A stretch of 64,000 nt of DNA, taken from positions 124,001 through 188,000 of the forward strand of contig NZ_UFQB01000001.1 of NCBI RefSeq assembly GCF_900496965.1, given 5' to 3'. Below are positions 1 to 8,274 of this stretch, in pieces. The notes under the pieces are model-generated. The model had not been told where the DNA came from. It ran no database searches and saw only the letters and a program-made list of their open reading frames with translations. Each line of letters opens with the position of its first letter. The first letter of the stretch is position 1. This DNA is from Achromobacter agilis (lineage in GTDB: Bacteria; Pseudomonadota; Gammaproteobacteria; Burkholderiales; Burkholderiaceae_B). The translations under genes and the position numbers were made by a program.

Positions 1-426
1 GCCATCGCATTCCCGCCCGAATCGCATGGCCTGGCGGCCATCGCCGATACACTCGTGCGCAAGTTCGGCCAGACCTATGAAAACGTCTACACGTTCTATC
101 TGTCGCGGCCCGAGCCGGGCGTCCGCCTGCCGGGCTACCAATGCGACTGGATCGTGGGCATGACCGAAAAGGCCACCGGCAATGTGCGGGTGGGCTGCGG
201 CCGGTACGACTGGGAATTCCAGAAAGAACCTTATCGCGCCTCCAGCCTGGTCATCACCATCGAAACCATGGTGAGCCTGCCGGCGGCAGATGCGGAAGCG
301 GTCTTCGGCTGGCTGCTGGCGCTGGATTACCCCTGGACAAACGCCGCCCGCGTCGTGGCCAGCGCGCCGCCGCTCGAGGCCCTGGCGCCCGTCGTGCACT
401 ATCTGCTCCATCCCAACGGCGTCTGA
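1..426 (+). CDS. Hypothetical protein, 3' end only
   Basis: The reading frame is open from base 1 and stops at 424-426, so the start lies outside the window and about 141 C-terminal residues are visible. I do not recognise the family. No signal peptide, membrane segment or metal motif is visible in this part. The C-terminal third is rich in Ala, Leu and Val and looks like a compact soluble domain. It sits 32 bases before a HAD hydrolase gene on the same strand and may be co-transcribed with it. Confidence 0.7.
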   Translation, partial: AIAFPPESHGLAAIADTLVRKFGQTYENVYTFYLSRPEPGVRLPGYQCDWIVGMTEKATGNVRVGCGRYDWEFQKEPYRASSLVITIETMVSLPAADAEAVFGWLLALDYPWTNAARVVASAPPLEALAPVVHYLLHPNGV

Positions 427-458
427 CGCCCGCGCCCGCCGCGTACTGGATTGCTCAC

Positions 459-1085
459 TTGAAATACGACATCGCCGCTTTTGACTTCGACGGAACCCTG
501 GCAGACACCATGCCCTGGTTCAATTCCATCCTGAACACGGTGGCCGACAAATACGGCTTCCGCAAGATCGACGCCTCGGAACGCGACCAGCTCCGCCATC
601 GCGAAGCCTCCGAGATCCTGAAATTCCTGGGCATCCCGCTCTGGAAGCTGCCGGCGATCATGGGACACGTGCGCACGCTGATGCAGGACATCGACCCCAG
701 CGTACACCTGTTCGACGGCATCCCCGACGCGCTGGCGCGGCTGAAGGCGGGCGGGCTGCGCCTGGCCGTGGTCAGCTCGAATTCCGTCGAGAACGTGCGG
801 CGCGTGCTGGGCGCGGAAACCGCCGCCCTGTTCGACGATTTCGAATGCGGCACCGACCTGTTCGGCAAGTCCGCCAAGATCGACCGCCTGCTCAAGCAGC
901 ACGGCACCGCCCCCGAACGCTTCCTGCTGGTGGGCGACGAAATGCGCGATATCGACGCCGCCCGCAAGGCCGGCGTTCGCGTCGGCTCCGTTGCCTGGGG
1001 CTACAACCATGTCGAGGCGCTGCGCGAGCGCGGCCCCGACGAACTGTTCATGACTGTCGCCGACCTGCCTTCCACCCTGGCCTGA
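459..1085 (+). CDS. HAD-superfamily hydrolase (phosphoglycolate phosphatase-like)
   Basis: A 208-residue HAD hydrolase. Motif I is FDFDGTLAD, with nucleophile Asp9 and general acid Asp11. Motif II is VVSSNS. The C-terminal motif is LVGDEMRDIDAARKAG, which carries the Mg-binding acidic residues. The helical cap between residues 15 and 90 resembles the Gph/PGMB group, which dephosphorylates small phosphate esters in the cytosol. The real substrate cannot be read from sequence. I chose the TTG at 459 because motif I then sits at residue 9, as in relatives. The longer upstream reading frame overlaps the preceding gene and has no family resemblance. Confidence 0.8.
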   Translation: MKYDIAAFDFDGTLADTMPWFNSILNTVADKYGFRKIDASERDQLRHREASEILKFLGIPLWKLPAIMGHVRTLMQDIDPSVHLFDGIPDALARLKAGGLRLAVVSSNSVENVRRVLGAETAALFDDFECGTDLFGKSAKIDRLLKQHGTAPERFLLVGDEMRDIDAARKAGVRVGSVAWGYNHVEALRERGPDELFMTVADLPSTLA

Positions 1086-1102
1086 ACCCGGAGCCCTTCG
1101 CC

Positions 1103-1729
1103 ATGCACATCGATCCCGCCCACCTGATTTCAGACGCCGACGCGCTGCAGACCTTGTACGGCTCGCCCGGCGAGGCCTCGCTCAAGAAAGAAGTGGATCA
1201 TGTGCATCCTCACTACCGCAGCTTCATCGAAGCCGCGCCGTTCGCGATCCTGGCGACCGGCGGCCCCGACGGACTGGACGCCTCGCCGCGCGGCGACCCC
1301 GCCGGCTTCGTCGTGGTCGAGGACGAAAAGACGCTGCTGCTGCCGGACCGCCGCGGCAACAACCGCATCGACAGCCTGCGCAACATCCTGGCCGATCCGC
1401 GCGTCGCGATGCTGTTCCTCGTGCCCGGCGTAAGCGAAACGCTGCGGGTCAACGGCACGGCCCGCATCAGCGTGGACCCGGCGCTGCTCGCGCGCTTCGA
1501 GATGGACGGCAAGCAGCCACGCTCGGTGCTCGTCATCGACGTGCAGACCGTGTACTTCCAATGCTCGCGCGCGCTGCTGCGCTCGAAACTGTGGGATCCG
1601 CAGACCCAGGTGCCACGCAGCGCGCTGCCCAGCGTGGGCCGCATCCTGTCGGACCTGACGGCGGGCACCTTCGACGGCGCCGCCTACGACCGCGACCTGC
1701 CCGCGCGCGTGGCCGGCTCCTTGTATTGA
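1103..1729 (+). CDS. Pyridoxamine 5'-phosphate oxidase-family FMN protein
   Basis: A 208-residue protein resembling the MSMEG_1061-type branch of the PPOX flavoproteins. The split-barrel part starts with the segment AAPFAILATGGPDG followed by DASPRGDPAGFV, near residues 47-70. It continues through LLLPDRRGNNRIDSLRNIL, where the family binds FMN phosphate. Members are small cytosolic FMN-binding oxidoreductases and most have no known substrate. The start is ATG 1103, 17 bases after the HAD gene. Tight spacing suggests one transcript with the HAD and CYTH genes around it. Confidence 0.75.
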   Translation: MHIDPAHLISDADALQTLYGSPGEASLKKEVDHVHPHYRSFIEAAPFAILATGGPDGLDASPRGDPAGFVVVEDEKTLLLPDRRGNNRIDSLRNILADPRVAMLFLVPGVSETLRVNGTARISVDPALLARFEMDGKQPRSVLVIDVQTVYFQCSRALLRSKLWDPQTQVPRSALPSVGRILSDLTAGTFDGAAYDRDLPARVAGSLY

Positions 1730-1784
1730 ACCATCGGCCCGCCAGCGGACCGGAACATCAACTCGACTCCCAAGGATGTCCCAC

Positions 1785-2303
1785 ATGGCCCGCAACGTCG
1801 AAATCAAGGCCCGGGTCGACAGCCTGGAGGCCATCGAGCCCCTGGCGGCGGCGCTGTCCGGCCAGGAGCCCGTGCCTATCGCTCAGGACGACACCTTCTT
1901 CGCCTGTCCCAACGGCCGCCTGAAGCTGCGCGCCTTCGCCGATGGCTCGGGCGAGCTGATCTTCTATCGCCGCAGCGACGAAACCGGCCCCAAGGAAAGC
2001 TTTTACGTGATTTCGCGGACCGATACGCCCGACACCCTGCGCGAAGCGCTCGCGCAGGCCTACGGCACGATCGGCCGCGTCAGGAAGCACCGGCTGCTGT
2101 TCATGGCCGGACGCGCGCGCATCCACCTGGACCGGGTCGAAGGCCTGGGAGAATTCCTGGAATTGGAAGTGGTGTTGCGCGACGGGGAATCCCCGGACGC
2201 CGGCATGGAAGAAGCCCGCAGCCTGATGGACGGACTGGGCGTGGCGCCGCAGCAGCTGGTGTCCGGCGCCTATCTGGATCTGCTGGCGCGCCGCAGCCCC
2301 TGA
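1785..2303 (+). CDS. CYTH-domain protein (class IV adenylate cyclase-like)
   Basis: A 172-residue CYTH domain protein. It opens with the typical RNVEIKARV strand, where alternating charged residues bind triphosphate and metal. It continues with FYRRSDETGPKESFY and ends with the acidic strand GEFLELEVVL. The family hydrolyses or cyclises triphosphates. Members near this type are annotated as class IV adenylate cyclase or thiamine-triphosphatase-like, and the activity here is unproven. I chose ATG 1785 because an AAGGA lies 9 bases upstream. ATG 1776 in the same frame would add three residues. The gene converges on fmt. Confidence 0.75.
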   Translation: MARNVEIKARVDSLEAIEPLAAALSGQEPVPIAQDDTFFACPNGRLKLRAFADGSGELIFYRRSDETGPKESFYVISRTDTPDTLREALAQAYGTIGRVRKHRLLFMAGRARIHLDRVEGLGEFLELEVVLRDGESPDAGMEEARSLMDGLGVAPQQLVSGAYLDLLARRSP

Positions 2304-2331
2304 TCCCGTTCCCGGGCCGGCGCGCCCGCGT

Positions 2332-3273
2332 TCAGGCCGGCTGCCAGCCTCGCGCGAACACGTCCACGGGCTGGCGCTTGCCGCCCGCCTTCTGCAATTC
2401 GAGCAGGCGCAATACCCCCTGGCCCGTGGCGATATCGATGCCGGCGCCATCCGCGCGCAGCACGCTGCCGGGCGCGGCGGTCGCCGCCTCGTCCAGCGCC
2501 TCCGCGCGCCAGACCTTCACCGGATCTGGCAGGCCGGGCAGGCGGATGCTGGCGCCGGGCACGGGGTTGAAAGCCCGCACGCGGCGCGCCAGCAGTTCGG
2601 CCGGCTGCGTGCAGTCCAGCGCGCCTTCCGCCTTGTCGAGCTTGGCGGCATAGGTCACGCCCGCTACAGGCTGCTTGCGCGGCGTCAGCCCGCCCTTTGC
2701 CAACGAGTCCAGCGCCTCGACGATGGCCTCGCCGCCCGCCAGGGCCAGCGCATCGTGCAGCTGGGCCGCGTTGGTGCCGGTCGTGATCGGCACCACGCGC
2801 TCAAGCAGCATGTCGCCGGTATCCAGGCCCTGGTCCATCTGCATGATGGTCACGCCGGTCTGCGCGTCGCCGGCTTCGATGGCGCGCTGAATGGGCGCGG
2901 CCCCACGCCAGCGGGGCAACAGGCTGGCATGGATGTTCAGGCACCCCAGACGCGGCAGCTCCAGCACCCATTGCGGCAGGATCAGGCCGTAGGCCGCCAC
3001 CACCATCACATCGGGCGCGACACGCTGCAGTAGCTCGCGGGCCTGCCCGGCCTCGTCGGGATAGCGGCCATCGAGGCGCAGGCTGCGGGGCTGGGCGACC
3101 TCGATGCCGGCGTCCAGCGCCGCCTGCTTGACGGGGCTGGGCGTCAGCTTCAAGCCCCGTCCTGCGGGACGGTCGGGCTGGGTCATGACCAGGGGGATTT
3201 CGTGGCCGGCGGCCCGCAGGGCGTCGAACGCGATGCGGGCGAATTCCGGCGTGCCGGCAAAGACTAGGCGCAT
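2332..3273 (-). CDS. fmt: Methionyl-tRNA formyltransferase
   Basis: A 313-residue protein of normal family length. It formylates the amino group of initiator Met-tRNA using 10-formyltetrahydrofolate. The N-terminal Rossmann domain begins [12 protein letters not shown]. The catalytic segment [14 protein letters not shown] carries the conserved Asn-His pair (NIHAS). [15 protein letters not shown] follows. The C-terminal tRNA-binding domain begins around residue 205. It lies downstream of def on the same strand, the classic deformylation/formylation pair, but about 200 bases of repeat-like DNA separate them. Confidence 0.96.
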   Translation of the reverse strand: MRLVFAGTPEFARIAFDALRAAGHEIPLVMTQPDRPAGRGLKLTPSPVKQAALDAGIEVAQPRSLRLDGRYPDEAGQARELLQRVAPDVMVVAAYGLILPQWVLELPRLGCLNIHASLLPRWRGAAPIQRAIEAGDAQTGVTIMQMDQGLDTGDMLLERVVPITTGTNAAQLHDALALAGGEAIVEALDSLAKGGLTPRKQPVAGVTYAAKLDKAEGALDCTQPAELLARRVRAFNPVPGASIRLPGLPDPVKVWRAEALDEAATAAPGSVLRADGAGIDIATGQGVLRLLELQKAGGKRQPVDVFARGWQPA

Positions 3274-3363
3274 GGGAGGAATACCGGGAAAAAGAGGATG
3301 GATGTCAGTTTCTCATGACGCGTCATTCCACCCGCGCCACGCAGAACAGATACTTGAGAATTG

Positions 3364-3472
3364 AGCCGCCCCCCGAAAAAAGCGGCTCTGGCCAAGCCGG
3401 GGCGCCGCAGAGCCGGCTTCGCCGGCCCGCCAGCGCCGCCCCCTTGAGGGGGCCCGCGAAGCGGGTAGGGGG
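3364..3472. repeat. GC-rich intergenic hairpin element between def and fmt
   Basis: Bases 3364-3389 form an inverted repeat with arms GAGCCGC and GCGGCTC. Bases 3399-3472 are a string of short hairpins: AGCCGGC-TTC-GCCGGC, CCCCCTTGAGGGGG and CCCGC-GAA-GCGGG. Read on the minus strand, this second part aligns in layout with the element at 48203-48290: CCCCC, then a short GC palindrome, then CCCC-GGGG, then CCGGC-GAAG-CCGG. I infer a dispersed non-coding repeat. It may stop or attenuate transcription from def into fmt. Confidence 0.55.
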
Positions 3473-3476
3473 TGGG

Positions 3477-3983
3477 TCACGCCCTTTCGCGCTCGGCCTT
3501 CTTCAGCTTGGTCTTGATGCGGTTCTGCTTCAGGCTGGACAAGTATTCCACGAACACCTTGCCTACAAGGTGGTCCAGCTCGTGCTGCACGCACACCGCC
3601 AACAGGCCGTCGGCCTCGAACTCGAAGGGCTTGCCGTCGACGTCCAGCGCCTTGCAGCGGATGCGGGATGCACGCTCGACCTCGTCATAGATGCCGGGCA
3701 CGGACAGGCAGCCTTCTTCGTAGATCTTGTAGTCGTCGCTGTGCCACGTGATCTCGGGGTTGATCAGGACCAGCAGTTGGTTGCCTTCCTCGGACACGTC
3801 GATCACGACGACGCGCTCGTGCACGTCGACCTGGGTCGCGGCCAGGCCCACCCCCGGCGCGTCGTACATGGTGTCGGCCATGTCGCGCACGAGTTGGCGG
3901 ATGCGGTCATCGACCTCGGCGACCGGCTTGGCCTTTTTGTGCAGGCGCGGGTCCGGATAGCGAAGAATGGGAAGTAAAGCCAT
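3477..3983 (-). CDS. def: Peptide deformylase
   Basis: A 168-residue deformylase that removes N-formyl groups from nascent proteins. All three signature motifs are present: GVGLAATQ (residues 44-51), EGCLSVP near 92-98 with the metal-binding Cys, and QHELDHL near 132-138 with the two metal-binding His and the catalytic Glu. It starts at 3983 with [11 protein letters not shown], typical for the family. It is divergent from dprA across an AT-rich spacer (about 4010-4070) that probably holds both promoters. Confidence 0.96.
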   Translation of the reverse strand: MALLPILRYPDPRLHKKAKPVAEVDDRIRQLVRDMADTMYDAPGVGLAATQVDVHERVVVIDVSEEGNQLLVLINPEITWHSDDYKIYEEGCLSVPGIYDEVERASRIRCKALDVDGKPFEFEADGLLAVCVQHELDHLVGKVFVEYLSSLKQNRIKTKLKKAERERA

Positions 3984-4202
3984 TGAAGGGGAATTGCCAG
4001 GTAGTGATGCTTACCAAGAGTTTAATTCATTAGAGTCTTGATTTCTAATAGTTTTCGGCTAATCCATGGATTGCCAGGATTGCTACGTCCCCGGTTGTTG
4101 CGAGGCGGAGCGGTGCAGCAATTCCGTCCCCTCCAGCCGCCGCCCGCGCGCCGCGCATGCGACACTCTCGCACCGCCACCGACGCTCGCGCGCGCCCGCT
4201 AC

Positions 4203-5312
4203 ATGCCGCTTACGCAATCCCCCGCCGAAATGGCCGCCTGGCTGCGGCTGTCCCTGGAGCCGAATATCGGCTCCGCCACCGCCTGCACGCTGCTCGGCGC
4301 GCTCGGCCTGCCCGAACAGATATACGCCCACCGCGCCACGGCGCTGTCGCGGCACGTGCCCGAACCGCTCGCGCGCCAGCTGGCCGCGCCGATGCCCGCC
4401 GACATGGCGTCCCAGGTCGATGCCGCGCTGGAATGGGCCGCCGATCCGGGCCGCCACATCCTGACGCTCGCGGACCCCACCTACCCCCAAAGCCTGCTCA
4501 CGATCTCGGACCCGCCGATCCTGCTCTACGTCGCCGGCGATCCTGCCTTCCTGCAAGGGCCCTCGCTGGCGGTGGTGGGCGCGCGCAATGCCACGCCCGG
4601 CGGCCGCGAGAACGCCCGCGCGTTCGCCCGCCACTTGGCGGCCCACGGCTGGCGCGTGGTCAGCGGGCTGGCCCTGGGCATCGACGGCGCTGCCCACGAA
4701 GGAGCGCTGGAGGCCGGCCCCGAAGGCGCCGGCACCGTGGCGGTCATGGGCACGGGCATCGACCGCATCTATCCCGCCCGGCACCGCGAACTGGCGCACC
4801 GCATCGCGGCGCACGGCGCGCTGGTGTCCGAACTGCCGCTGGGCACCGGCGCGCAGCCCCAGCACTTCCCCAAGCGCAACCGCATCGTGGCGGGGCTGAC
4901 GCGCGGCGTGCTGGTGGTGGAGGCCGCCCGGCAGAGCGGATCGCTCATCACCGCGCGGCTGGCGGGCGAAAGCGGGCGTGAAGTCTTTGCCATTCCCGGC
5001 TCGATCCATTCGCCCCTTTCGCGCGGATGCCATGCGCTGATCCGCCAGGGCGCGAAGCTCGTAGAAACCGCCAGCGACATCACCGACGAACTCGGCGGCG
5101 GGCCGATGCCTTCCCCGCGCGTCCAGGCCGCTCCGGCCCCGCTGCCGGAGCACCCCGTACTTGACGCGCTGGGCTTCGATCCGCTGCACCTGGATGCGAT
5201 CCAGGCCCGCTGCGGGCTGGCCACCGGCGACCTGCAAGCGCAGCTCGTGGAACTGGAACTGCAGGGCCGGATCGCCCGTCTGGACGACGGCCGATACCAG
5301 CGTCTGAAGTAG
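4203..5312 (+). CDS. dprA: DNA-processing protein DprA
   Basis: A 369-residue DprA/Smf protein, which loads RecA on incoming single-stranded DNA during natural transformation. The N-terminal helical domain (about 1-100) is followed by the Rossmann-like core: VVGARNATPGGRENARAFA, then VVSGLALGIDGAAHEGAL, then GTGIDRIYPARH, then FPKRNRIVAGLTRGVLVVEA. A C-terminal winged-helix (DML1-type) tail begins near residue 300. I chose ATG 4203 (MPLTQSPAEMAAWLRL) because the family starts there. Further codons upstream in the same frame look like untranslated leader. Confidence 0.94.
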   Translation: MPLTQSPAEMAAWLRLSLEPNIGSATACTLLGALGLPEQIYAHRATALSRHVPEPLARQLAAPMPADMASQVDAALEWAADPGRHILTLADPTYPQSLLTISDPPILLYVAGDPAFLQGPSLAVVGARNATPGGRENARAFARHLAAHGWRVVSGLALGIDGAAHEGALEAGPEGAGTVAVMGTGIDRIYPARHRELAHRIAAHGALVSELPLGTGAQPQHFPKRNRIVAGLTRGVLVVEAARQSGSLITARLAGESGREVFAIPGSIHSPLSRGCHALIRQGAKLVETASDITDELGGGPMPSPRVQAAPAPLPEHPVLDALGFDPLHLDAIQARCGLATGDLQAQLVELELQGRIARLDDGRYQRLK

Positions 5313-5381
5313 GCGCTAATATTGAGCGATAGCGCCGCAACCTTGCCGCGCCGCTCATCCCATCCCGAAACAGGAAGAGAC

Positions 5382-6290
5382 ATGGCTTTGCCCTCCCGCG
5401 TAAAGATCGTCGAGGTGTCGCCCCGCGATGGCCTGCAGAACGAAAAGGAATTCGTGCCTACCGACATCAAGGTGGAACTGGTCGACCGGCTCAGCGCCGC
5501 CGGCTTCCCGAATGTCGAGGCCGCATCGTTCGTATCGCCCAAATGGGTGCCACAGATGGCCGACGGCGCGGACGTCATGGCGCGCATCCAGCGCCGCCCC
5601 GGCACGATCTATTCCGTGCTGACGCCCAACATGAAGGGCTTCGAGGGCGCGCTTGCGGCCGGGGCCGACGAGATCGTGATCTTCGGCGCCGCCAGCGAGG
5701 CCTTCTCGCAAAAGAACATCAACTGTTCGATCGCGGAATCCATCGCGCGTTTCGAACCCGTGGTGCAGGCCGCCCGCGAGGCCGGCATCCGCGTGCGCGG
5801 CAGCATCAGCTGCGCGCTGGGCTGCCCGTACCAGGGCGAAGTCCCGGTCGAAGCGGTGGTAGACGTGGCGCAGCGCTACCTGGCGATGCAGGTCGACGAG
5901 ATCGACGTGGCCGACACCATCGGCGTGGGCACGCCCAAGCGCGTGCGCGAAGTGATGACGGCGGTGACGCGCGTCGTAGACCCCGCGCGCATATCCGGCC
6001 ACTTCCACGACACCTACGGCCAGGCCCTGGCCAACATCCTGGCAGCACTGGAGTCCGGCATTTCCATCTTCCATACGTCCGTGGCCGGCCTGGGCGGCTG
6101 CCCGTACGCCAAGGGCGCCACCGGCAACGTCGCGACCGAAGACGTGCTGTACATGCTGCGCGGCCTGGACATCGAGACCGGTGTGGATTTCGACGCCGTC
6201 GTCGACATCGGGCAATGGATGTCGTCCCATCTGAACCGCAAGGGTTCCAGCCGGGCCGGCAACGCCATTGCCGCCAAACGGGCCGCATGA
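5382..6290 (+). CDS. mvaB: Hydroxymethylglutaryl-CoA lyase
   Basis: A 302-residue HMGL-like TIM-barrel lyase that splits HMG-CoA into acetoacetate and acetyl-CoA, the last step of leucine breakdown. Visible motifs are VSPRDGLQNEKEF (the catalytic Arg and metal-binding Asp), the HFHDTYGQALAN metal ligands, and the VAGLGGCPYAKGATGN signature with the active-site Cys. The ATG at 5382 has AGGAAGAG about 6 bases upstream. The 3' end overlaps the next gene by four bases (ATGA), so they are probably translationally coupled. No other leucine-degradation genes are nearby. Confidence 0.93.
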   Translation: MALPSRVKIVEVSPRDGLQNEKEFVPTDIKVELVDRLSAAGFPNVEAASFVSPKWVPQMADGADVMARIQRRPGTIYSVLTPNMKGFEGALAAGADEIVIFGAASEAFSQKNINCSIAESIARFEPVVQAAREAGIRVRGSISCALGCPYQGEVPVEAVVDVAQRYLAMQVDEIDVADTIGVGTPKRVREVMTAVTRVVDPARISGHFHDTYGQALANILAALESGISIFHTSVAGLGGCPYAKGATGNVATEDVLYMLRGLDIETGVDFDAVVDIGQWMSSHLNRKGSSRAGNAIAAKRAA

Positions 6291-6826
6291 GTACGCCGGA
6301 CGGCCCCAAGGGCGAATACCGGGATGCGCAGCACGAAGGCAGCCCAGTGAGCGCTCCCGGCGTCACGCCCTCCCCCGAGAATCACGCAGCGCTGCTGCGC
6401 GCCATCGGCCCGTTGCCCTTGTCGGGCCAGGCATGGCCCGACTGGGTGCGCATCCTGACCTGGGTGATCCTGGCCATCCTGGGCGTGCAAGTCGTCACCA
6501 CCGCGATCCGCGCGCCCTCGCAACCCTTCGATACCCTGCTGATCGTGGCGGTCGTGCTGTGCTTCCTGGGCCTGCTGTTCGTGTCCTGGCACATGCAGAC
6601 CTCGATCACCACCATCGACGAACGCGGCCTGCGCCAGACCTGGTTCACGCGCCGCGAGGTCGCCTGGGAAGACGTACGCTACGCACGCTTCGTGCCCATG
6701 CTGTTTTCAAAGCGCCTGGTCGTGTTCACGCACCGCGGACGGCCAATGATCTTTCAGGGCGGCACGCGGGAATTGCGCGCGGCGTTTGTGAAGATTGCGG
6801 GCGTGTATAAAAGCTCCGGTGTCTGA
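6287..6826 (+). CDS. Hypothetical two-helix membrane protein (PH-domain-like)
   Basis: A 179-residue protein of unknown function, starting at the ATGA overlap with mvaB. About 50 polar N-terminal residues precede two hydrophobic segments near 58-76 and 83-102. A soluble C-terminal domain of about 75 residues follows, with ITTIDERGLRQTW and VAWEDVRYARFV, a pattern like bacterial PH or YcxB-type domains. The last codons lie inside a palindromic repeat. The stop TGA (6824-6826) is part of the first GGTGTCTGACACC, so repeat insertion may have changed the C terminus. Confidence 0.7.
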   Translation: MSTPDGPKGEYRDAQHEGSPVSAPGVTPSPENHAALLRAIGPLPLSGQAWPDWVRILTWVILAILGVQVVTTAIRAPSQPFDTLLIVAVVLCFLGLLFVSWHMQTSITTIDERGLRQTWFTRREVAWEDVRYARFVPMLFSKRLVVFTHRGRPMIFQGGTRELRAAFVKIAGVYKSSGV

Positions 6827-7069
6827 CACCCCAGCCCTTTGTTCCGTGTGTCTGACGGGCTAAGGACGGTCTACCCGGGTGTCAGACACCGGCTGACTTT
6901 TCTTTCCGTGTCTGACACCCTTACGGGATGGCCTGTCGAACTGCAACGATGCCCCTCGGGTGTCTGACACCGGCCGCAATTGGACGGTCTTTCAAAGTCA
7001 GCCGGTGTCAGACACCCGGGACCATCGCTTCGGCTTGACGATCACTTCGTAAGGGTGTCTGACACTCGG
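6818..7069. repeat. Palindromic repeat cluster A (full four-site unit plus partial unit)
   Basis: Six good copies of GGTGTC(T/A)GACACC occur at 6818-6830, 6878-6890, 6907-6919, 6959-6971, 7004-7016 and 7054-7066, with a degenerate copy near 6848-6856. The last four form a unit with centres about 45-52 bases apart. In it the two inner sites and their flanks make an 18-bp inverted repeat (CGGGTGTCTGACACCGGC with its complement). The outer two are also inverted copies (GACACCCTTACG against CGTAAGGGTGTC). The same unit recurs at 46072-46238. It lies between convergent genes. Confidence 0.85.
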
Positions 7070-7094
7070 AGTTATCGACACTCGGAGTTATCGG
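7063..7094. repeat. 16-bp tandem duplication at the 3' end of the binding-protein gene
   Basis: CACTCGGAGTTATCGA at 7063-7078 is repeated as CACTCGGAGTTATCGG at 7079-7094 (15 of 16 bases identical). The second copy contains the TAA stop of the minus-strand binding-protein gene. The first copy holds the edge of the palindromic repeat. This looks like a short duplication made where the repeat meets the gene. Confidence 0.8.
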
Positions 7095-8104
7095 ATGGGC
7101 AATGCGTACATCAGCCCGCCCTGCGTCCACTGCGCATTCAGGCCGCGCTGGATCTTCAGGGGGCTGCCTTGGCCGACGTTGCGTTCGAAGCTCTCGCCGT
7201 AGTTGCCCACCTGCTTGATGATGTTGTAGGCCCACTTTTCGTCCAGCCCCAGGTTGGCGCCGCCGCCTGGCGTAACGCCCAGGATGCGTTTGATGTTGGG
7301 GTTGGCGCTCTTGGCCTGCTCGTCCACGTTCTTGGACGTCACACCGTACTCTTCGGCCTCGATCATGGCGGACAGCGACCAGTGCACGACGTTCAGCCAG
7401 GCATCGTCGCCCTGGCGCACGAACGGACCCAGCGGTTCCTTCGAGATGATCTCGGGCAGCACCACGTAGTCGTCGGGATTCTGCAGCTTCGAGATGCGGA
7501 TCGAGGCCAGGCCCGACGCGTCCGTGCTGAAGACGTCGCAACGGCCCGCGGCGAACGCGTTGACCACTTCGTTGAAGGTTTCGATCACGACCGGCTTGTA
7601 GCTCACGTTGTTGGCGCGCGCCCAGTCGGCCAGCGTGTTCTCGTTGGACGTGCCGGTCTGCAGGCAGATCGTGGCGCCGTTGATTTCCTTGGCGCTCTTC
7701 ACGCCCAGCGACTTCGGCACCAGGAAACCCTGGCCGTCGTAGAAATTGATGCCGGCGTGGATGATGCCCAGGGCGGTGTCGCGCTGCTGGGTCACGGTGG
7801 TATTGCGCGTCAGCACGTCCACTTCGCCGGATTGCAGCGCGGTGAAGCGCTGCTGGGAATTCAGCGGCACGACCTTGATCTTGTCGGCGTCGCCGAAGAC
7901 GGCCGCCGCGATGGCGCGGCACAGGTCCACGTCCAGCCCTTGCCACTTGCCTTGGGCGTCGGGCGCGGAAAAGCCGGCGAACCCCGTCGTCGTACCGCAA
8001 GCGACCGCGCCGCGCTGGCGCACCACGTCCAGCGTGGCGGCTTGCGCGCCCTGCGCCGCCGCCAGCAACAGCGCTGCGCCCATCAACCCTTTTGCAATGT
8101 TCAT
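7088..8104 (-). CDS. Amino-acid ABC transporter substrate-binding protein (AapJ-like)
   Basis: A 338-residue periplasmic receptor of the SBP_bac_3 family. It has a Sec signal peptide (MNIAKGLMGAALLLAAAQGAQA) and then VRQRGAVACGTTTGFAGFSAPD and LDVDLCRAIAAAVFG. Its length and sequence resemble the general L-amino-acid receptors AapJ/BztA, which feed an Aap-type permease. I chose ATG 8104 because it gives the signal peptide and has AGGAAACAGG upstream. No permease or ATPase gene lies beside it, so its partners must be encoded elsewhere. Confidence 0.87.
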   Translation of the reverse strand: MNIAKGLMGAALLLAAAQGAQAATLDVVRQRGAVACGTTTGFAGFSAPDAQGKWQGLDVDLCRAIAAAVFGDADKIKVVPLNSQQRFTALQSGEVDVLTRNTTVTQQRDTALGIIHAGINFYDGQGFLVPKSLGVKSAKEINGATICLQTGTSNENTLADWARANNVSYKPVVIETFNEVVNAFAAGRCDVFSTDASGLASIRISKLQNPDDYVVLPEIISKEPLGPFVRQGDDAWLNVVHWSLSAMIEAEEYGVTSKNVDEQAKSANPNIKRILGVTPGGGANLGLDEKWAYNIIKQVGNYGESFERNVGQGSPLKIQRGLNAQWTQGGLMYALPIR

Positions 8105-8274
8105 GACCTGTTTCCTGTTCTTTTTCCGGACGCGAAGACGCGCCAAGGCAAGAAGCTTATAGACATGAAGCGCCCGTACCAAATAACAAGCGCTTATTTA
8201 GGTATGTGCGCCCGGCCAGGCCGGGACACATGCGCAAGGATAGCAAGCGGCAAGGCAGCGCCGGATGCGCGCCG

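Noticed and set aside
4083-5237. Long minus-strand frame opposite dprA
   Set aside because: No recognisable motif; dprA on the plus strand is complete and conserved.
6818-7066. CRISPR-like array: short repeats at about 50-base spacing
   Set aside because: The repeats are 13-base palindromes in mirrored arrangement, the spacers are partly shared between distant copies, and no cas genes are present.
8205-8230. CCCGGCC-AGGCCGGG hairpin as terminator of the aminotransferase gene
   Set aside because: It has no T-tract on either strand, so it is not supported as an intrinsic terminator.
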